A stretch of DNA of 64,000 nucleotides from Treponema sp. UBA792 (GTDB lineage Bacteria; Spirochaetota; Spirochaetia; Treponematales; Treponemataceae), in NCBI GenBank assembly GCA_002296965.1, contig DBIW01000036.1, positions 107,882 to 171,881 on the forward strand. Direction: 5' to 3'. Numbering within the stretch: the first letter of the stretch is position 1; each line of letters starts with the position of its first letter. This document shows positions 54,058-62,579 of the stretch, in pieces. The translations under genes and the position numbers were made by a program. The notes beneath the pieces were generated by a model. It was not told the DNA's origin. It did no database searches and saw only the letters and a list, made by a program, of their open reading frames with translations.

Positions 54058-56283
54058 TCATTTCCTGACTATTGCAAGAAGCTCGTCTGTCTCGCTCTTC
54101 CTGTAGTCCGGCTTTGAATTCCTGAGGGAATTCAGATATTTCTCGGCGGATGCCGTGTCGCCGAGCTGTATGCAGACCTTCGCTATGTCGATGTATGCGT
54201 CCCAGTTCTTTGAGTCTGATTTTATAGCTTCGGCATAGGCTGTCCTTGCGCTGTCGTAGTCTCCCTGCTTCGTGAATGCCCTTGCGAGGTTCATGCGCGC
54301 CTCGCTGTTTCCCGGATCCTTTCTGAGCGCGTTCTGGAAATGCGTGACGGCCTTTGCATAGTCCTCCCTCGCAAGATATACGCTGCCGAGATTGTTGTTC
54401 ACCTCGAAATTGTCCTTTTCCTTTGCGTATGCCTGGGTGAGGAGCCTGAGGGCGGTCTCCGTTTCCGGCGGGTCAAGCGACATATACATTACTCCGAGGT
54501 TTATCTTTGTCTTTATGTGGTCCGGATTCAGTCCCAGAACCTCCGTGTACAGCGGGATCGCATCTTCGGCCTTACCCTCGCGGTCCAGAATGAGCGCATA
54601 GTTGTAGATTATGTTGGCCCTGTTCTGCGAGTCCTTTATGGAGCTCCTGTTTTTGTAAGCCTCCGCCGCATATTTCTCCGCCTCCTGAATTCTTGACTGA
54701 TCCAGCAGGACTGTTGACAGATTGTATTGCGTCATTGTCCTCGCTGTTCCGTCCTGAAGCATCGTCAGGGCGATTCTGTAGTTCTCCTCTGCCTGCTTCG
54801 GATTTCCGTGCTGATAATAAACGGAACCCAGCTCCATCGCCGCCTGAGTCCTGTTCGGTCCGTTCAGGCTGACCGCCGTTCCGTAGGCTTTCTCCGCCTC
54901 GGAAAATTTTCCCTGGGCGCTCAGAATTCTTCCCTGCTCGATGTATGCCTTCTCGTGCTGCGGGTTTATCTCGGCGGTCTTTCTGAATGCGTCCAGCGCG
55001 GCGCTGCTGTTTTTCAGCTGTTTCTGTGTCATTCCCAGATTGAAGCGGCTCTGCGCATACTGCGGATTTATGTCGCATGACGCCTGGAACGATGCGGCCG
55101 CATCGCTGTATCTCTTCATGCTGAACTGGATTTTTCCAAGGTCATAATAATAGATGAAATTTGAAGGATCGTTTTTGACGGCCTTCTGCATCTCGGAGAG
55201 GGCGGTGCTCATGTCCTGCCGCTCCGCGGCGTCTTTTGCAAGTATGTAGTGCGCCGCCGGATCTTCTGGATTTGATTTGACCGCGAGCCTGGCCATGTCT
55301 GCCGCCTGCGACATCAGTTTCTTCCTGTCCTCGTCTGAGCCGGCTTTTTCTGACGCCGCGAAGAGAGCCTCCGCCATCCGGGACTGCGCGGCGGCCGAAG
55401 CCGTCCTGTCATCAGCCACAGGAAGCGTATCGGACGCATTTTTGAAATGTCTTGCGGCTTCGTCCGTGTCACCGCGTTCGAGGGCCTCCATGCCGAGCCT
55501 TATCTCCTCTTCGGCTGCGGATATTTTTCTTTTAGTCTCCTCGGCCTTTGCCTCGGCCTCTTTCTTCTCCTGCTCCTTAAGCCTTTTTTCCTCCCTGGCT
55601 TTTTTCTCGGCCTGCTCCGCCTCCTTCTGTCTCCTCTCCTGGAGCTTCCTTTCCTCCTGAGCCTTTTTCTCGGCTTCAGCGGCCGCCTTTTCCTTCTGTT
55701 CCTGAATCCGCTTCTCCTCCTGGACGCGCCTTTCTTCCTGGAGCTTTTTTTCTGCCTCAAGGGACTTCTTCTCGTCCTGAAGTCTGCGCTCCTCCTCCCT
55801 GCTCGCGTTCTCCTGTGCCTTGAGCATTTTCTCCCGCTCCTGCTGCTCGGACTGGAGCCGGAGCAGGTTTTCCATGGTCTTTCTGTTCTCGGCTGTCTGT
55901 CTGTTAGCCATGTCAAGAGCGTCTTTCATTGAGCTGATTGAGTCCTCGACCGCGGATGCGAGCCCTGACGTGTCGTTTCCGTTCTGCGTTCCGCCCTGCC
56001 GGGCTTCCGTTCCGTCGGAGGAAGCGGAATTCCTCTTTTTCTCAAGAATTTCGTCGAGAAGCGCCCGTGCCGTGGCGTCGTCCGCATCCTTTATAAGCAG
56101 CGAGTCCAGAAGGCTGAGGGCGCGGTCATATTCTCCCCGCTCCGCATAGGTTCTGGCCAGCGCATAAGTGTTCTCCTTTTCGTCCGGACTTTTTTTGAGC
56201 GGACCTGTGAAAACAAGGAACGCCGCGGCCGCAAGCATGATGGCCGCTCCCGCCACGGTGAATATCTTCTGTTTTGTGCTCAT
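54058..56283 (-). CDS. Membrane-anchored coiled-coil/TPR protein
   Basis: The protein has 741 residues. One N-terminal membrane segment (IFTVAGAAIMLAAAAFLVF) anchors it. A first TPR is followed by a long Lys/Glu/Ala-rich coiled coil from about 130 to 265 (LQEERRVQEEKRIQEQKE, AEKKAREEKRLKEQEKKEAE). At least ten TPR units fill about 270-735 (for example AAASFQASCDINPQYAQSRF, AVTHFQNALRKDPGNSEARM). It probably spans the periplasm as a scaffold. It lies 21 bases after the smaller coiled-coil/TPR gene. Confidence 0.85.
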   Translation of the reverse strand: MSTKQKIFTVAGAAIMLAAAAFLVFTGPLKKSPDEKENTYALARTYAERGEYDRALSLLDSLLIKDADDATARALLDEILEKKRNSASSDGTEARQGGTQNGNDTSGLASAVEDSISSMKDALDMANRQTAENRKTMENLLRLQSEQQEREKMLKAQENASREEERRLQDEKKSLEAEKKLQEERRVQEEKRIQEQKEKAAAEAEKKAQEERKLQERRQKEAEQAEKKAREEKRLKEQEKKEAEAKAEETKRKISAAEEEIRLGMEALERGDTDEAARHFKNASDTLPVADDRTASAAAQSRMAEALFAASEKAGSDEDRKKLMSQAADMARLAVKSNPEDPAAHYILAKDAAERQDMSTALSEMQKAVKNDPSNFIYYYDLGKIQFSMKRYSDAAASFQASCDINPQYAQSRFNLGMTQKQLKNSSAALDAFRKTAEINPQHEKAYIEQGRILSAQGKFSEAEKAYGTAVSLNGPNRTQAAMELGSVYYQHGNPKQAEENYRIALTMLQDGTARTMTQYNLSTVLLDQSRIQEAEKYAAEAYKNRSSIKDSQNRANIIYNYALILDREGKAEDAIPLYTEVLGLNPDHIKTKINLGVMYMSLDPPETETALRLLTQAYAKEKDNFEVNNNLGSVYLAREDYAKAVTHFQNALRKDPGNSEARMNLARAFTKQGDYDSARTAYAEAIKSDSKNWDAYIDIAKVCIQLGDTASAEKYLNSLRNSKPDYRKSETDELLAIVRK

Positions 56284-56304
56284 GTTTTCCTCCCTTCTGT
56301 CGTG

Positions 56305-57195
56305 TCAGTCAAGCTCGGAGCTGTGCTCGTAGTCCATTATGTCCTCTGCTCCTGACTGGATGTTCGTGGAATCCGAATCCTGAAGCGATTTCGCGACGTT
56401 CTCAAGCAGTTTCCGCCTTTTCTCCGCCTCAGCTGCTTTCCTGGCCTCTTCCGCCTCGCGTTCAGCAGTCTCCCTTGCGATCCGTTCCTCCTCGGCGCGT
56501 CTCTCCTCGGCAAGCCTCTTTTCCTCGGCCTCCTTTTCCGCCGCGATCCGTTCCTGTTCCCTGAGCCTGGCTTCCTCCGCCTTGCGCTCAAGCTCCTCCC
56601 GGAAACGTTTCTCCTCCTCCGCGCGTCTTGCGGCCTCCGCCTCGGCGAGCCTCCTGTCCTCCTCGGCCCTCCGTCTCTCGCTTTCCAGCACGCTGAGCAT
56701 TTTCTCTATGCGCCTGCGCTGCGGGGATGCCGGAAATTTTCCAATGTATGTCCTGTAGCTGTCAGCGGCTTCCTCATAGTCTCCGTCCATCACAAGCGAA
56801 TTTGCCCTGTTCAGCAGCGCGTCAAGGAAGTCCGGGTCCGCGCTCAGCGCCAGAGAGAAGCTTTCCGCCGCGCTCCTGTATTCGCCCGCCGCGAAAAGCG
56901 AATTTCCGCGGTTGAACGCCAGAATCTTCTTGTCAGTTCCCGGAACCGAAAGTCCGTCCGAGAATTTCTCCGCCGAGGTCACGTAGTCGCCCATCTGGTA
57001 ATAGCACAGTCCGAGATAGTTGTATGATTCCGGTGATGCGGTTCCATCCGCGATTTCCTGCTCAAGTACGGGTGCGGCCTGTTCCGGCCTGTTCGTTCTG
57101 AACAGCCGTTCTCCCTCGGTTTCGGCCCAAAAAGCCTGTGATGACGCGGCGAGCAGCATGGCGGCCGCGATGCGTGTTATTTTTTTTCCTGACAT
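56305..57195 (-). CDS. Secreted TPR/coiled-coil protein
   Basis: About 296 residues from ATG 57195; in-frame ATGs at 57231 and 57216 are possible but add a non-signal leader. The signal peptide is KITRIAAAMLLAASSQAFWA. Three TPR units follow (NYLGLCYYQMGDYVTSAEKF, AAESFSLALSADPDFLDALL). Residues about 165-275 are an Arg/Glu/Ala-rich coiled coil (AEAEAARRAEEEKRFREELE). It is the first gene of the minus-strand operon. The layout mirrors that of the larger neighbour, so the two may interact. Confidence 0.82.
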   Translation of the reverse strand: MSGKKITRIAAAMLLAASSQAFWAETEGERLFRTNRPEQAAPVLEQEIADGTASPESYNYLGLCYYQMGDYVTSAEKFSDGLSVPGTDKKILAFNRGNSLFAAGEYRSAAESFSLALSADPDFLDALLNRANSLVMDGDYEEAADSYRTYIGKFPASPQRRRIEKMLSVLESERRRAEEDRRLAEAEAARRAEEEKRFREELERKAEEARLREQERIAAEKEAEEKRLAEERRAEEERIARETAEREAEEARKAAEAEKRRKLLENVAKSLQDSDSTNIQSGAEDIMDYEHSSELD

Positions 57196-57310
57196 TCTGT
57201 ATGTTGTCTCCCGCATTTGACATAGTGGCATAAATTTAATACTCTTTCAATTATTATCGTTTTTTATCCCTGTTTACTTCATAGGAATTCGCAGGGGAGG
57301 AAAGAGGCCA

Positions 57311-58681
57311 ATGGGTGTCGTCCAGATTGTTATAATCTGTCTTCTCGCGGTTTTTATATCCGCACTTCTGTTTTTCATAATAAGGAACATGGTTCTGCCG
57401 AAAAGAATAGAGGCTGTTCCGAAGCTCATAAAGCAGGGAAAGACCCAGGCGGCGATAAAGGTCGCGAAACAGATAGTCACGAGGGATTCCAAGGACTATA
57501 CGGCGCATTATTATCTTGGCAAGGCGTATCTCGCGGACAATAAGCCGGAGCTCGCGGTGATAGAATACAAGACGGTGAACGAACATGCGATATTCGGCGA
57601 GGGGATAAATGAGGTTGATTTCCGGAAGGAATATGCCCAGCTTCTTGTCAAGTACAACCAGCAGAATGAGGCGCTCAAGAATTTCCTTCTTCTGACAAAG
57701 CTGGATCCGCGCAACGGCGACAACTTCTACAACGTCGGGCACATATACGAGCAGCAGAACAGATATGACATGGCGCTGGGCTTCATGCAGAAGGCCGTGG
57801 CGCTTGACAAGAAGAATGCAAAGGCGCACGCCTCAATCGGTCTTATAATGTACCGCGCCAAGCAGCCGGCCGAGGCGAAGAGGGAAATTTCGCTCTCGCT
57901 GAAACTTAGTCCTGACACATATTCCTCCTACTACTATCTGGGTAAAATTCTTAAGGACGGAAAGGATATTCCCGGTGCGATAAAAGCCTTTGAGAAGGCG
58001 CAGCGTGATCCGGAATTCAAGCAGAAGGCGATAATCGAGCGCGGCTCCTGCTTCATGATGGTGAACAGGCTTGACAATGCCGTTCCTGATTTTCAGAGGG
58101 CGATCGAGCTTGACCGCAACAGCCTGAAGCCTGAGACGCTTTATGCCCGTTATTTCCTGGCCGCGTGCTACGAGAAGACGCGGAACATAGACAAGGCGAT
58201 AGAGCAGTGGGAGCAGATTTACAAGAGAAACAAGACGTTCCGTGATGTCGGTGTCAAGCTGTCCGAATACAAGGATCTTCAGGCAAACGACTATCTAAAG
58301 GATTATCTTACAAGCAATGACGAGGAATTCGCCGCAATCTGCCGCAACGTTCTCCAGAAGGCCGGCCAGATTGAGATTCTCAGCTGTGACACCAAAAAAT
58401 GGGGCTGCCAGATTACAGGAGTGGAGAAATCTGATGACTCATGGATGTCCGTGCGCAAGCAGGTTCTGTTCATAAGGTTCTATCGTGAGCCGGAGCCGAT
58501 TGAGGATGCTGCTGTCAGGGATTCCCTTGAGCAGATGAAGACTCTTAACAGCGTGAAGGGTTTTCTGTACTCCAGCTCCGGATTCACTAATGCCGCGAGG
58601 CGCTTCTCCGAGAACCGGCCTGTCGAGCTGATAGACAAGGACAGGCTTGAGTCCATGCTGACGGCGGCCGGTGCGAAATGA
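57311..58681 (+). CDS. Membrane-anchored TPR protein with degenerate Mrr-like C-terminal domain
   Basis: The protein has 456 residues. An N-terminal membrane segment (VVQIVIICLLAVFISALLFF) is followed by about seven TPR units (YTAHYYLGKAYLADNKPELA, AFEKAQRDPEFKQKAIIERG). The last 90 residues match the Mrr restriction-endonuclease-like fold: QVLFIRFYREPEP at the strand that usually holds Gln-x-Lys, then KGFLYSSSGFTNAARRFSEN and PVELIDKDRLESML. The catalytic Gln-x-Lys is replaced by Ile-Arg, so nuclease activity is unlikely. It has a GGAGG site. The next gene overlaps its stop. Confidence 0.82.
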   Translation: MGVVQIVIICLLAVFISALLFFIIRNMVLPKRIEAVPKLIKQGKTQAAIKVAKQIVTRDSKDYTAHYYLGKAYLADNKPELAVIEYKTVNEHAIFGEGINEVDFRKEYAQLLVKYNQQNEALKNFLLLTKLDPRNGDNFYNVGHIYEQQNRYDMALGFMQKAVALDKKNAKAHASIGLIMYRAKQPAEAKREISLSLKLSPDTYSSYYYLGKILKDGKDIPGAIKAFEKAQRDPEFKQKAIIERGSCFMMVNRLDNAVPDFQRAIELDRNSLKPETLYARYFLAACYEKTRNIDKAIEQWEQIYKRNKTFRDVGVKLSEYKDLQANDYLKDYLTSNDEEFAAICRNVLQKAGQIEILSCDTKKWGCQITGVEKSDDSWMSVRKQVLFIRFYREPEPIEDAAVRDSLEQMKTLNSVKGFLYSSSGFTNAARRFSENRPVELIDKDRLESMLTAAGAK

Positions 58682-59421
58682 GGATACTCTGTGTTTCCGA
58701 TTATGTGGATCCTCTTGTGTACAACCAGAATGTGAGGGACATTTTCCCCGGCATCGATGCGGTTCTGTGCGCCGGAGATCTTCCTATGGACTATGTGGAT
58801 TTCATTGTCACCGTATTCAACAAGCCGACCTATTTTATTTTCGGAAACCATAATCTCAAGGAATTCCGTTATTATCACCGCGGAGATGCCGGCTTTGTCC
58901 CTCAGACGCCGGCTCATTACTCCGATGTGTCCCATTCACATGGCGCTGTATATGCCGGCTTCAGGACTATTGTCTGTGATTCGCTGAGTTTCACAGATCC
59001 TTCGACAGGACGCAGGACGCCTCTCCTGATTGCTGGCGCGTCCGGATCATTCAGATACAACAAGGGCCTGAACCAGTATACGGACAGGCAGATGTTCCTG
59101 CGGCTCCTGCTTATGGTTCCAGCCCTGATAAGAAACAGGATAAAATACGGACGTTATCTTGACATATTTCTTACGCACGCATCGCCGCGCCATATACATG
59201 ATCATGAGGATCCATGCCATGTCGGATTCGAGTGTTACAACTGGTTCATAAAAAAATTCAGACCCGCATATATGATACACGGTCATATACATCTTTATGA
59301 TCTCAGGGAGGAGCGTTCCGGTGTCTACGGCGGAACAAAAGTCGTGAATGCCTACGCCCATTGCATAATAGAGTTTCCGTCCGGAGGGAATTTGACGGAG
59401 ACCCGGGAAGACAGCAGATGA
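58678..59421 (+). CDS. Calcineurin-type metallophosphoesterase
   Basis: The protein has 247 residues. Motifs are VLCAGDLPMDYVDF, YFIFGNHNLKEF, FLTHASPRHIHD and MIHGHIHLYDLRE, which together bind two metals. The first motif lacks the usual Asp-x-His at the N-terminus; the start MRILCVSDYVDPL has Asp then Tyr at that position, so one ligand may be different. It starts 4 bases inside the previous gene and overlaps the next. Substrate unknown; cyclic dinucleotide, nucleic acid or UDP-sugar phosphate are all possible. Confidence 0.88.
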   Translation: MRILCVSDYVDPLVYNQNVRDIFPGIDAVLCAGDLPMDYVDFIVTVFNKPTYFIFGNHNLKEFRYYHRGDAGFVPQTPAHYSDVSHSHGAVYAGFRTIVCDSLSFTDPSTGRRTPLLIAGASGSFRYNKGLNQYTDRQMFLRLLLMVPALIRNRIKYGRYLDIFLTHASPRHIHDHEDPCHVGFECYNWFIKKFRPAYMIHGHIHLYDLREERSGVYGGTKVVNAYAHCIIEFPSGGNLTETREDSR

Positions 59422-60374
59422 ATCTTTTTGCGACTCCTCAGACGGAGGAGGATTTTAACAGGGCAAGGAACAAGGCCCTGATCAATGAAATTCAGCATTT
59501 TCTCTCGCCGGAGGAGGCTTCGCTCATATCGCTCAATGACGTAAAGCAGTTGATAAAGCCGGTCAACGAGACTTATGTGGGAATGAAGGTTATTCCGATT
59601 GATAAGATCATAGGCAGCGAGGGGCGTTACAATGATTTTGACAATCATTTCTTTCCCAAAAATCCGTTCCTGAAAAGCCGGTGGGAACATATAGACAGCG
59701 CGGCGATAAATTCCATTGACCTGCCGCCCATAAAAGTCTATGAGATTTCGGGACTTTATTTCGTCAGGGACGGAAACCACCGTGTGTCCGTAGCGAAGTC
59801 CCGGGGAATAGAATTCATAGACGCAGAGGTCGTGTCGCTGCAGAGCGAGATAAAGCTCAGGAAGCCCGACAATATAAACGACATAATCAGGCAGATAATA
59901 AACTACGAGAAAAGGGTCTTCTATGCGGAGACGAATTTCGGTGACATAACGGAATACTGGTGCCTTGACTTCTCAACGCCGGGAAAATACGATGTGGTCT
60001 ATAACCATATACTGACGCACAAGTATTATATGAACCAGCAGCAGGCGGAGGAGGTCTCGATGGAGAAGGCCATTCTGTCATGGTTCAATACGGTGTATCT
60101 TCCTATCGTGACGGCCGTGAGAAAGCGCCATGTCATGTCCGGATTCCAGAAATTCACGCTTGGCGATATGTATGTCTGGATTGTGAAGTACTGGGATGAG
60201 CTTAAGAAGAAATTCGGTGATTCCGTTCCGATAGATGATGCCGTGACGGATTTCCGCAGGAATCACAGGATTCCACTATATAAGAGAATAATCAACCAGG
60301 TGAAGAGAATTGTCCTTCGCAGGTCGATTGGCGGCACGCCTTTTTCCAGGACGGGACAAGAGACACCGCAATAA
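59418..60374 (+). CDS. ParB/sulfiredoxin-fold-like protein
   Basis: About 318 residues from ATG 59418, which overlaps the phosphoesterase stop. Residues about 75-150 resemble the ParB/Srx fold: GMKVIPIDKIIGSEGRY, LPPIKVYEISGLYFVRDGNH and RVSVAKSRGIEFIDAEVV. The DGNHR segment corresponds to the GxRR/H motif of ParB-like NTPase and nuclease domains. Downstream is a helical region (about 165-300) with basic residues (YKRIINQVKRIVLRRS). No ParB helix-turn-helix is visible. Possibly a nucleotide- or DNA-binding regulator. Confidence 0.75.
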   Translation: MNLFATPQTEEDFNRARNKALINEIQHFLSPEEASLISLNDVKQLIKPVNETYVGMKVIPIDKIIGSEGRYNDFDNHFFPKNPFLKSRWEHIDSAAINSIDLPPIKVYEISGLYFVRDGNHRVSVAKSRGIEFIDAEVVSLQSEIKLRKPDNINDIIRQIINYEKRVFYAETNFGDITEYWCLDFSTPGKYDVVYNHILTHKYYMNQQQAEEVSMEKAILSWFNTVYLPIVTAVRKRHVMSGFQKFTLGDMYVWIVKYWDELKKKFGDSVPIDDAVTDFRRNHRIPLYKRIINQVKRIVLRRSIGGTPFSRTGQETPQ

Positions 60375-60419
60375 CTGTTTCCGGGGATGGGTAAAATCAC
60401 CGAATTGGAAATTAAAAAC

Positions 60420-60448
60420 TTGACGGCTGTATATTTCAATGATACAAT
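60420..60448 (+). promoter_or_regulatory. Sigma-70-type promoter for the SpoIIE-STAS-HATPase operon
   Basis: TTGACG at 60420-60425, a 17-base spacer and TACAAT at 60443-60448. Transcription would start near 60455, with a leader of about 37 bases that contains AGGAG before the TTG start at 60492. Confidence 0.7.
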
Positions 60449-60491
60449 CAGAAGAAATAAGCGAACCATAATTCATAGGAGATGAAAGCAT

Positions 60492-62165
60492 TTGAATTCG
60501 ATAGACTCTTTTGTCAGCACGCCGTTATTACTGGCCGCCGCTTTGGGTGTTGTCCTTTTTGTTTTTCTGCTGATAATAAAGCTCAGGAATACGGTGAAGT
60601 CAAGCTTCATATTTTATCTTGTCGCCGGTGTGATTGTGGCCGGTTCACTTTATTCCTGCTTCTCCGGACATATAATTTATTTTGTCTTCACTGTCATGCT
60701 GGCGGAGCTGATGGCGCTTCCCTATGTCATCGTAAAAGCCTTTGACAATCCTCAGAAAAGGGAGGAGCGCATAAATGCCAGAAAAGCTGCTGTTCAGACT
60801 GAGGCTCAGGGGCAGGATTATGTGAGCAGGAAGACAGTCGAGGAGCTGGAGGACAAATACAAGCGTCTTATAGATGTGAATAAGGAGCTTGTGGCGAAGG
60901 TCTCCACTTTTTTCTCAAGCGACAACAGCATGGAGAGTTTCCTCGGATATTGCAATAAGCTTCTGACTGACAGGGTGGGCGCTGACGGATGCGTGATACT
61001 TATGGCCGATGAATTTGACAATACGCTCGCGGTCAAGTCCCTTGCCGGAAATTTTCCTCCTCCGTACAGGCTTCCTGAGGATCTTCCACATAAACCGCTC
61101 AGGGTTGAGACAAATCTGCGTTTCGCACAGTTCCCGCTCAAGGAGAATATCTTCGGTGATATATTCGCAGGCGGTGAACCGGTTTTCATTCCCGACTCTG
61201 TCAAGGATCCGCGTGTGTTCCAGAACGGTCCGGAGGATTTTCTCCGCTGCGGAAGCTACATATTTGTTCCTGTGAAACAGAAAGAGGGAACCGTCGGTCT
61301 TATTGCTCTGGCGCGCCTTCCTGACAAGGATAAATTCACGGCTCAGGATTTTGATGCGGCCGTCATACTTACCGATGCCATAGCCACATCGATGAAGCCG
61401 CTTTACAGTTTCCTCGCCTATGCCGAGCATACGGAACTCAATAAGGGCGGAAATATAGCGTCAAAATATCAGAAGGATATGCTTCCTCAGAAACTTCCTG
61501 TGGTAGGCGGTATGTCGATAGGCTGCTTCTCAAATCCCATGGAGAATGTCTGCGGTGATTATTATGATGTTCTTGTCTCGCGGAAGAACAGGATTTCCTT
61601 TGTCATGGCAGATGTGGCCGGGAAGGGAATGAATTCTCTTGTCGTGATGATAATGATACGGGCCATAATACGGCTTGCTGTTCATACTGACCAGAGCGCA
61701 TCCACGATACTGTCCTGGACGAACAGAGGCATCTGTCTTGAGAGCTCAAAGATTGATCATTTTGCCAGTGTCTCTCTGATTAACTATGACAGCACGAGCC
61801 GCGAGGCTCAGATTTCGACTTGCGGAAATAATCCGGTGTTCCGGTATTCAGCGGCCGACGGGAAATTCACGCAGCTTACCGCCTACAGTGAGCCTCTGGG
61901 AGTTGAGAAGGACACTGTATATTCTGACCTGACTGTAAAACTGGAGGAAGGGGATATTCTTGTCACCTGTACGGACGGATTGCTTGAATCTCTCGATGAA
62001 AATGGTGTACAATACTCCGCTGACAGTCTGTCAAAGGTCATCATCAGAAACAGAAATGTTCCGGCAAAGGATATTTCTGCAAAAGTGAAGGATGATTTGA
62101 GAAAATACTGCGGAAATGCGCAGCAATATGATGATCAGAGTCTGCTTGTTGTGAAAATACAATAA
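60492..62165 (+). CDS. SpoIIE-family serine phosphatase with membrane anchor and GAF domain
   Basis: 557 residues from a TTG at 60492, with AGGAG ten bases upstream and no suitable ATG nearby. Two or three membrane segments lie in the first 85 residues (LLAAALGVVLFVFLLIIKL, IIYFVFTVMLAELMALPYVI). A GAF-like domain covers about 140-310. The PP2C/SpoIIE domain follows, with metal Asp in NVCGDYYDV and SFVMADVAGKGMNSLVVM, then LVTCTDGLLES and DDQSLLVVKIQ. It should dephosphorylate the STAS protein encoded next door in response to an unknown signal. Confidence 0.93.
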   Translation: MNSIDSFVSTPLLLAAALGVVLFVFLLIIKLRNTVKSSFIFYLVAGVIVAGSLYSCFSGHIIYFVFTVMLAELMALPYVIVKAFDNPQKREERINARKAAVQTEAQGQDYVSRKTVEELEDKYKRLIDVNKELVAKVSTFFSSDNSMESFLGYCNKLLTDRVGADGCVILMADEFDNTLAVKSLAGNFPPPYRLPEDLPHKPLRVETNLRFAQFPLKENIFGDIFAGGEPVFIPDSVKDPRVFQNGPEDFLRCGSYIFVPVKQKEGTVGLIALARLPDKDKFTAQDFDAAVILTDAIATSMKPLYSFLAYAEHTELNKGGNIASKYQKDMLPQKLPVVGGMSIGCFSNPMENVCGDYYDVLVSRKNRISFVMADVAGKGMNSLVVMIMIRAIIRLAVHTDQSASTILSWTNRGICLESSKIDHFASVSLINYDSTSREAQISTCGNNPVFRYSAADGKFTQLTAYSEPLGVEKDTVYSDLTVKLEEGDILVTCTDGLLESLDENGVQYSADSLSKVIIRNRNVPAKDISAKVKDDLRKYCGNAQQYDDQSLLVVKIQ

Positions 62166-62186
62166 CGAAGAAAAAGGAGCTTCTTC

Positions 62187-62525
62187 ATGGAACTTAAGAT
62201 ACGAAAGAATGGTGATGTCTACATCATTGATGTGACCGGAGAAATGGATCTTTACAATTCGTATAAGCTCAAAGAGCTTGTAATGAAAATGCTTGAGAAG
62301 AATGTCAAGAATTTTGTAATTAACCTTGAGCAGGTTGACTACATCGACTCTTCAGGAATTGGAGCGCTTATCTATATCTGTTCCACAATAAAGAAGATGA
62401 ATCTCAAGCTTGCGATTTCCAATATCCATGGATCTGTAAAGAAGGTTATAGAGCTTACAAAACTGATGGGTTATTTCCCTATAGCTAACAGTGTCGAGGA
62501 AGCCCTTCTTATGGTCAAAGAGTAG
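62187..62525 (+). CDS. STAS anti-sigma-factor antagonist
   Basis: The protein has 112 residues, the usual SpoIIAA/RsbV size. The phospho-acceptor loop is VDYIDSSGIGALIYI, with Ser 56 at the SpoIIAA Ser 58 position. The rest fits the fold (VYIIDVTGEMDLYNSYKLKE, LKLAISNIHGSVKKVIELTK). In the dephosphorylated form it would bind the partner ATPase at 62580. It starts 21 bases after the phosphatase, with an AAGGAGC site, and is followed by a 54-base gap. Confidence 0.95.
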   Translation: MELKIRKNGDVYIIDVTGEMDLYNSYKLKELVMKMLEKNVKNFVINLEQVDYIDSSGIGALIYICSTIKKMNLKLAISNIHGSVKKVIELTKLMGYFPIANSVEEALLMVKE

Positions 62526-62579
62526 TTTTTCTCAGTTTTCTTAAAGAAAGTTCATGAACGGTTAGTATAGGAGAAAATT

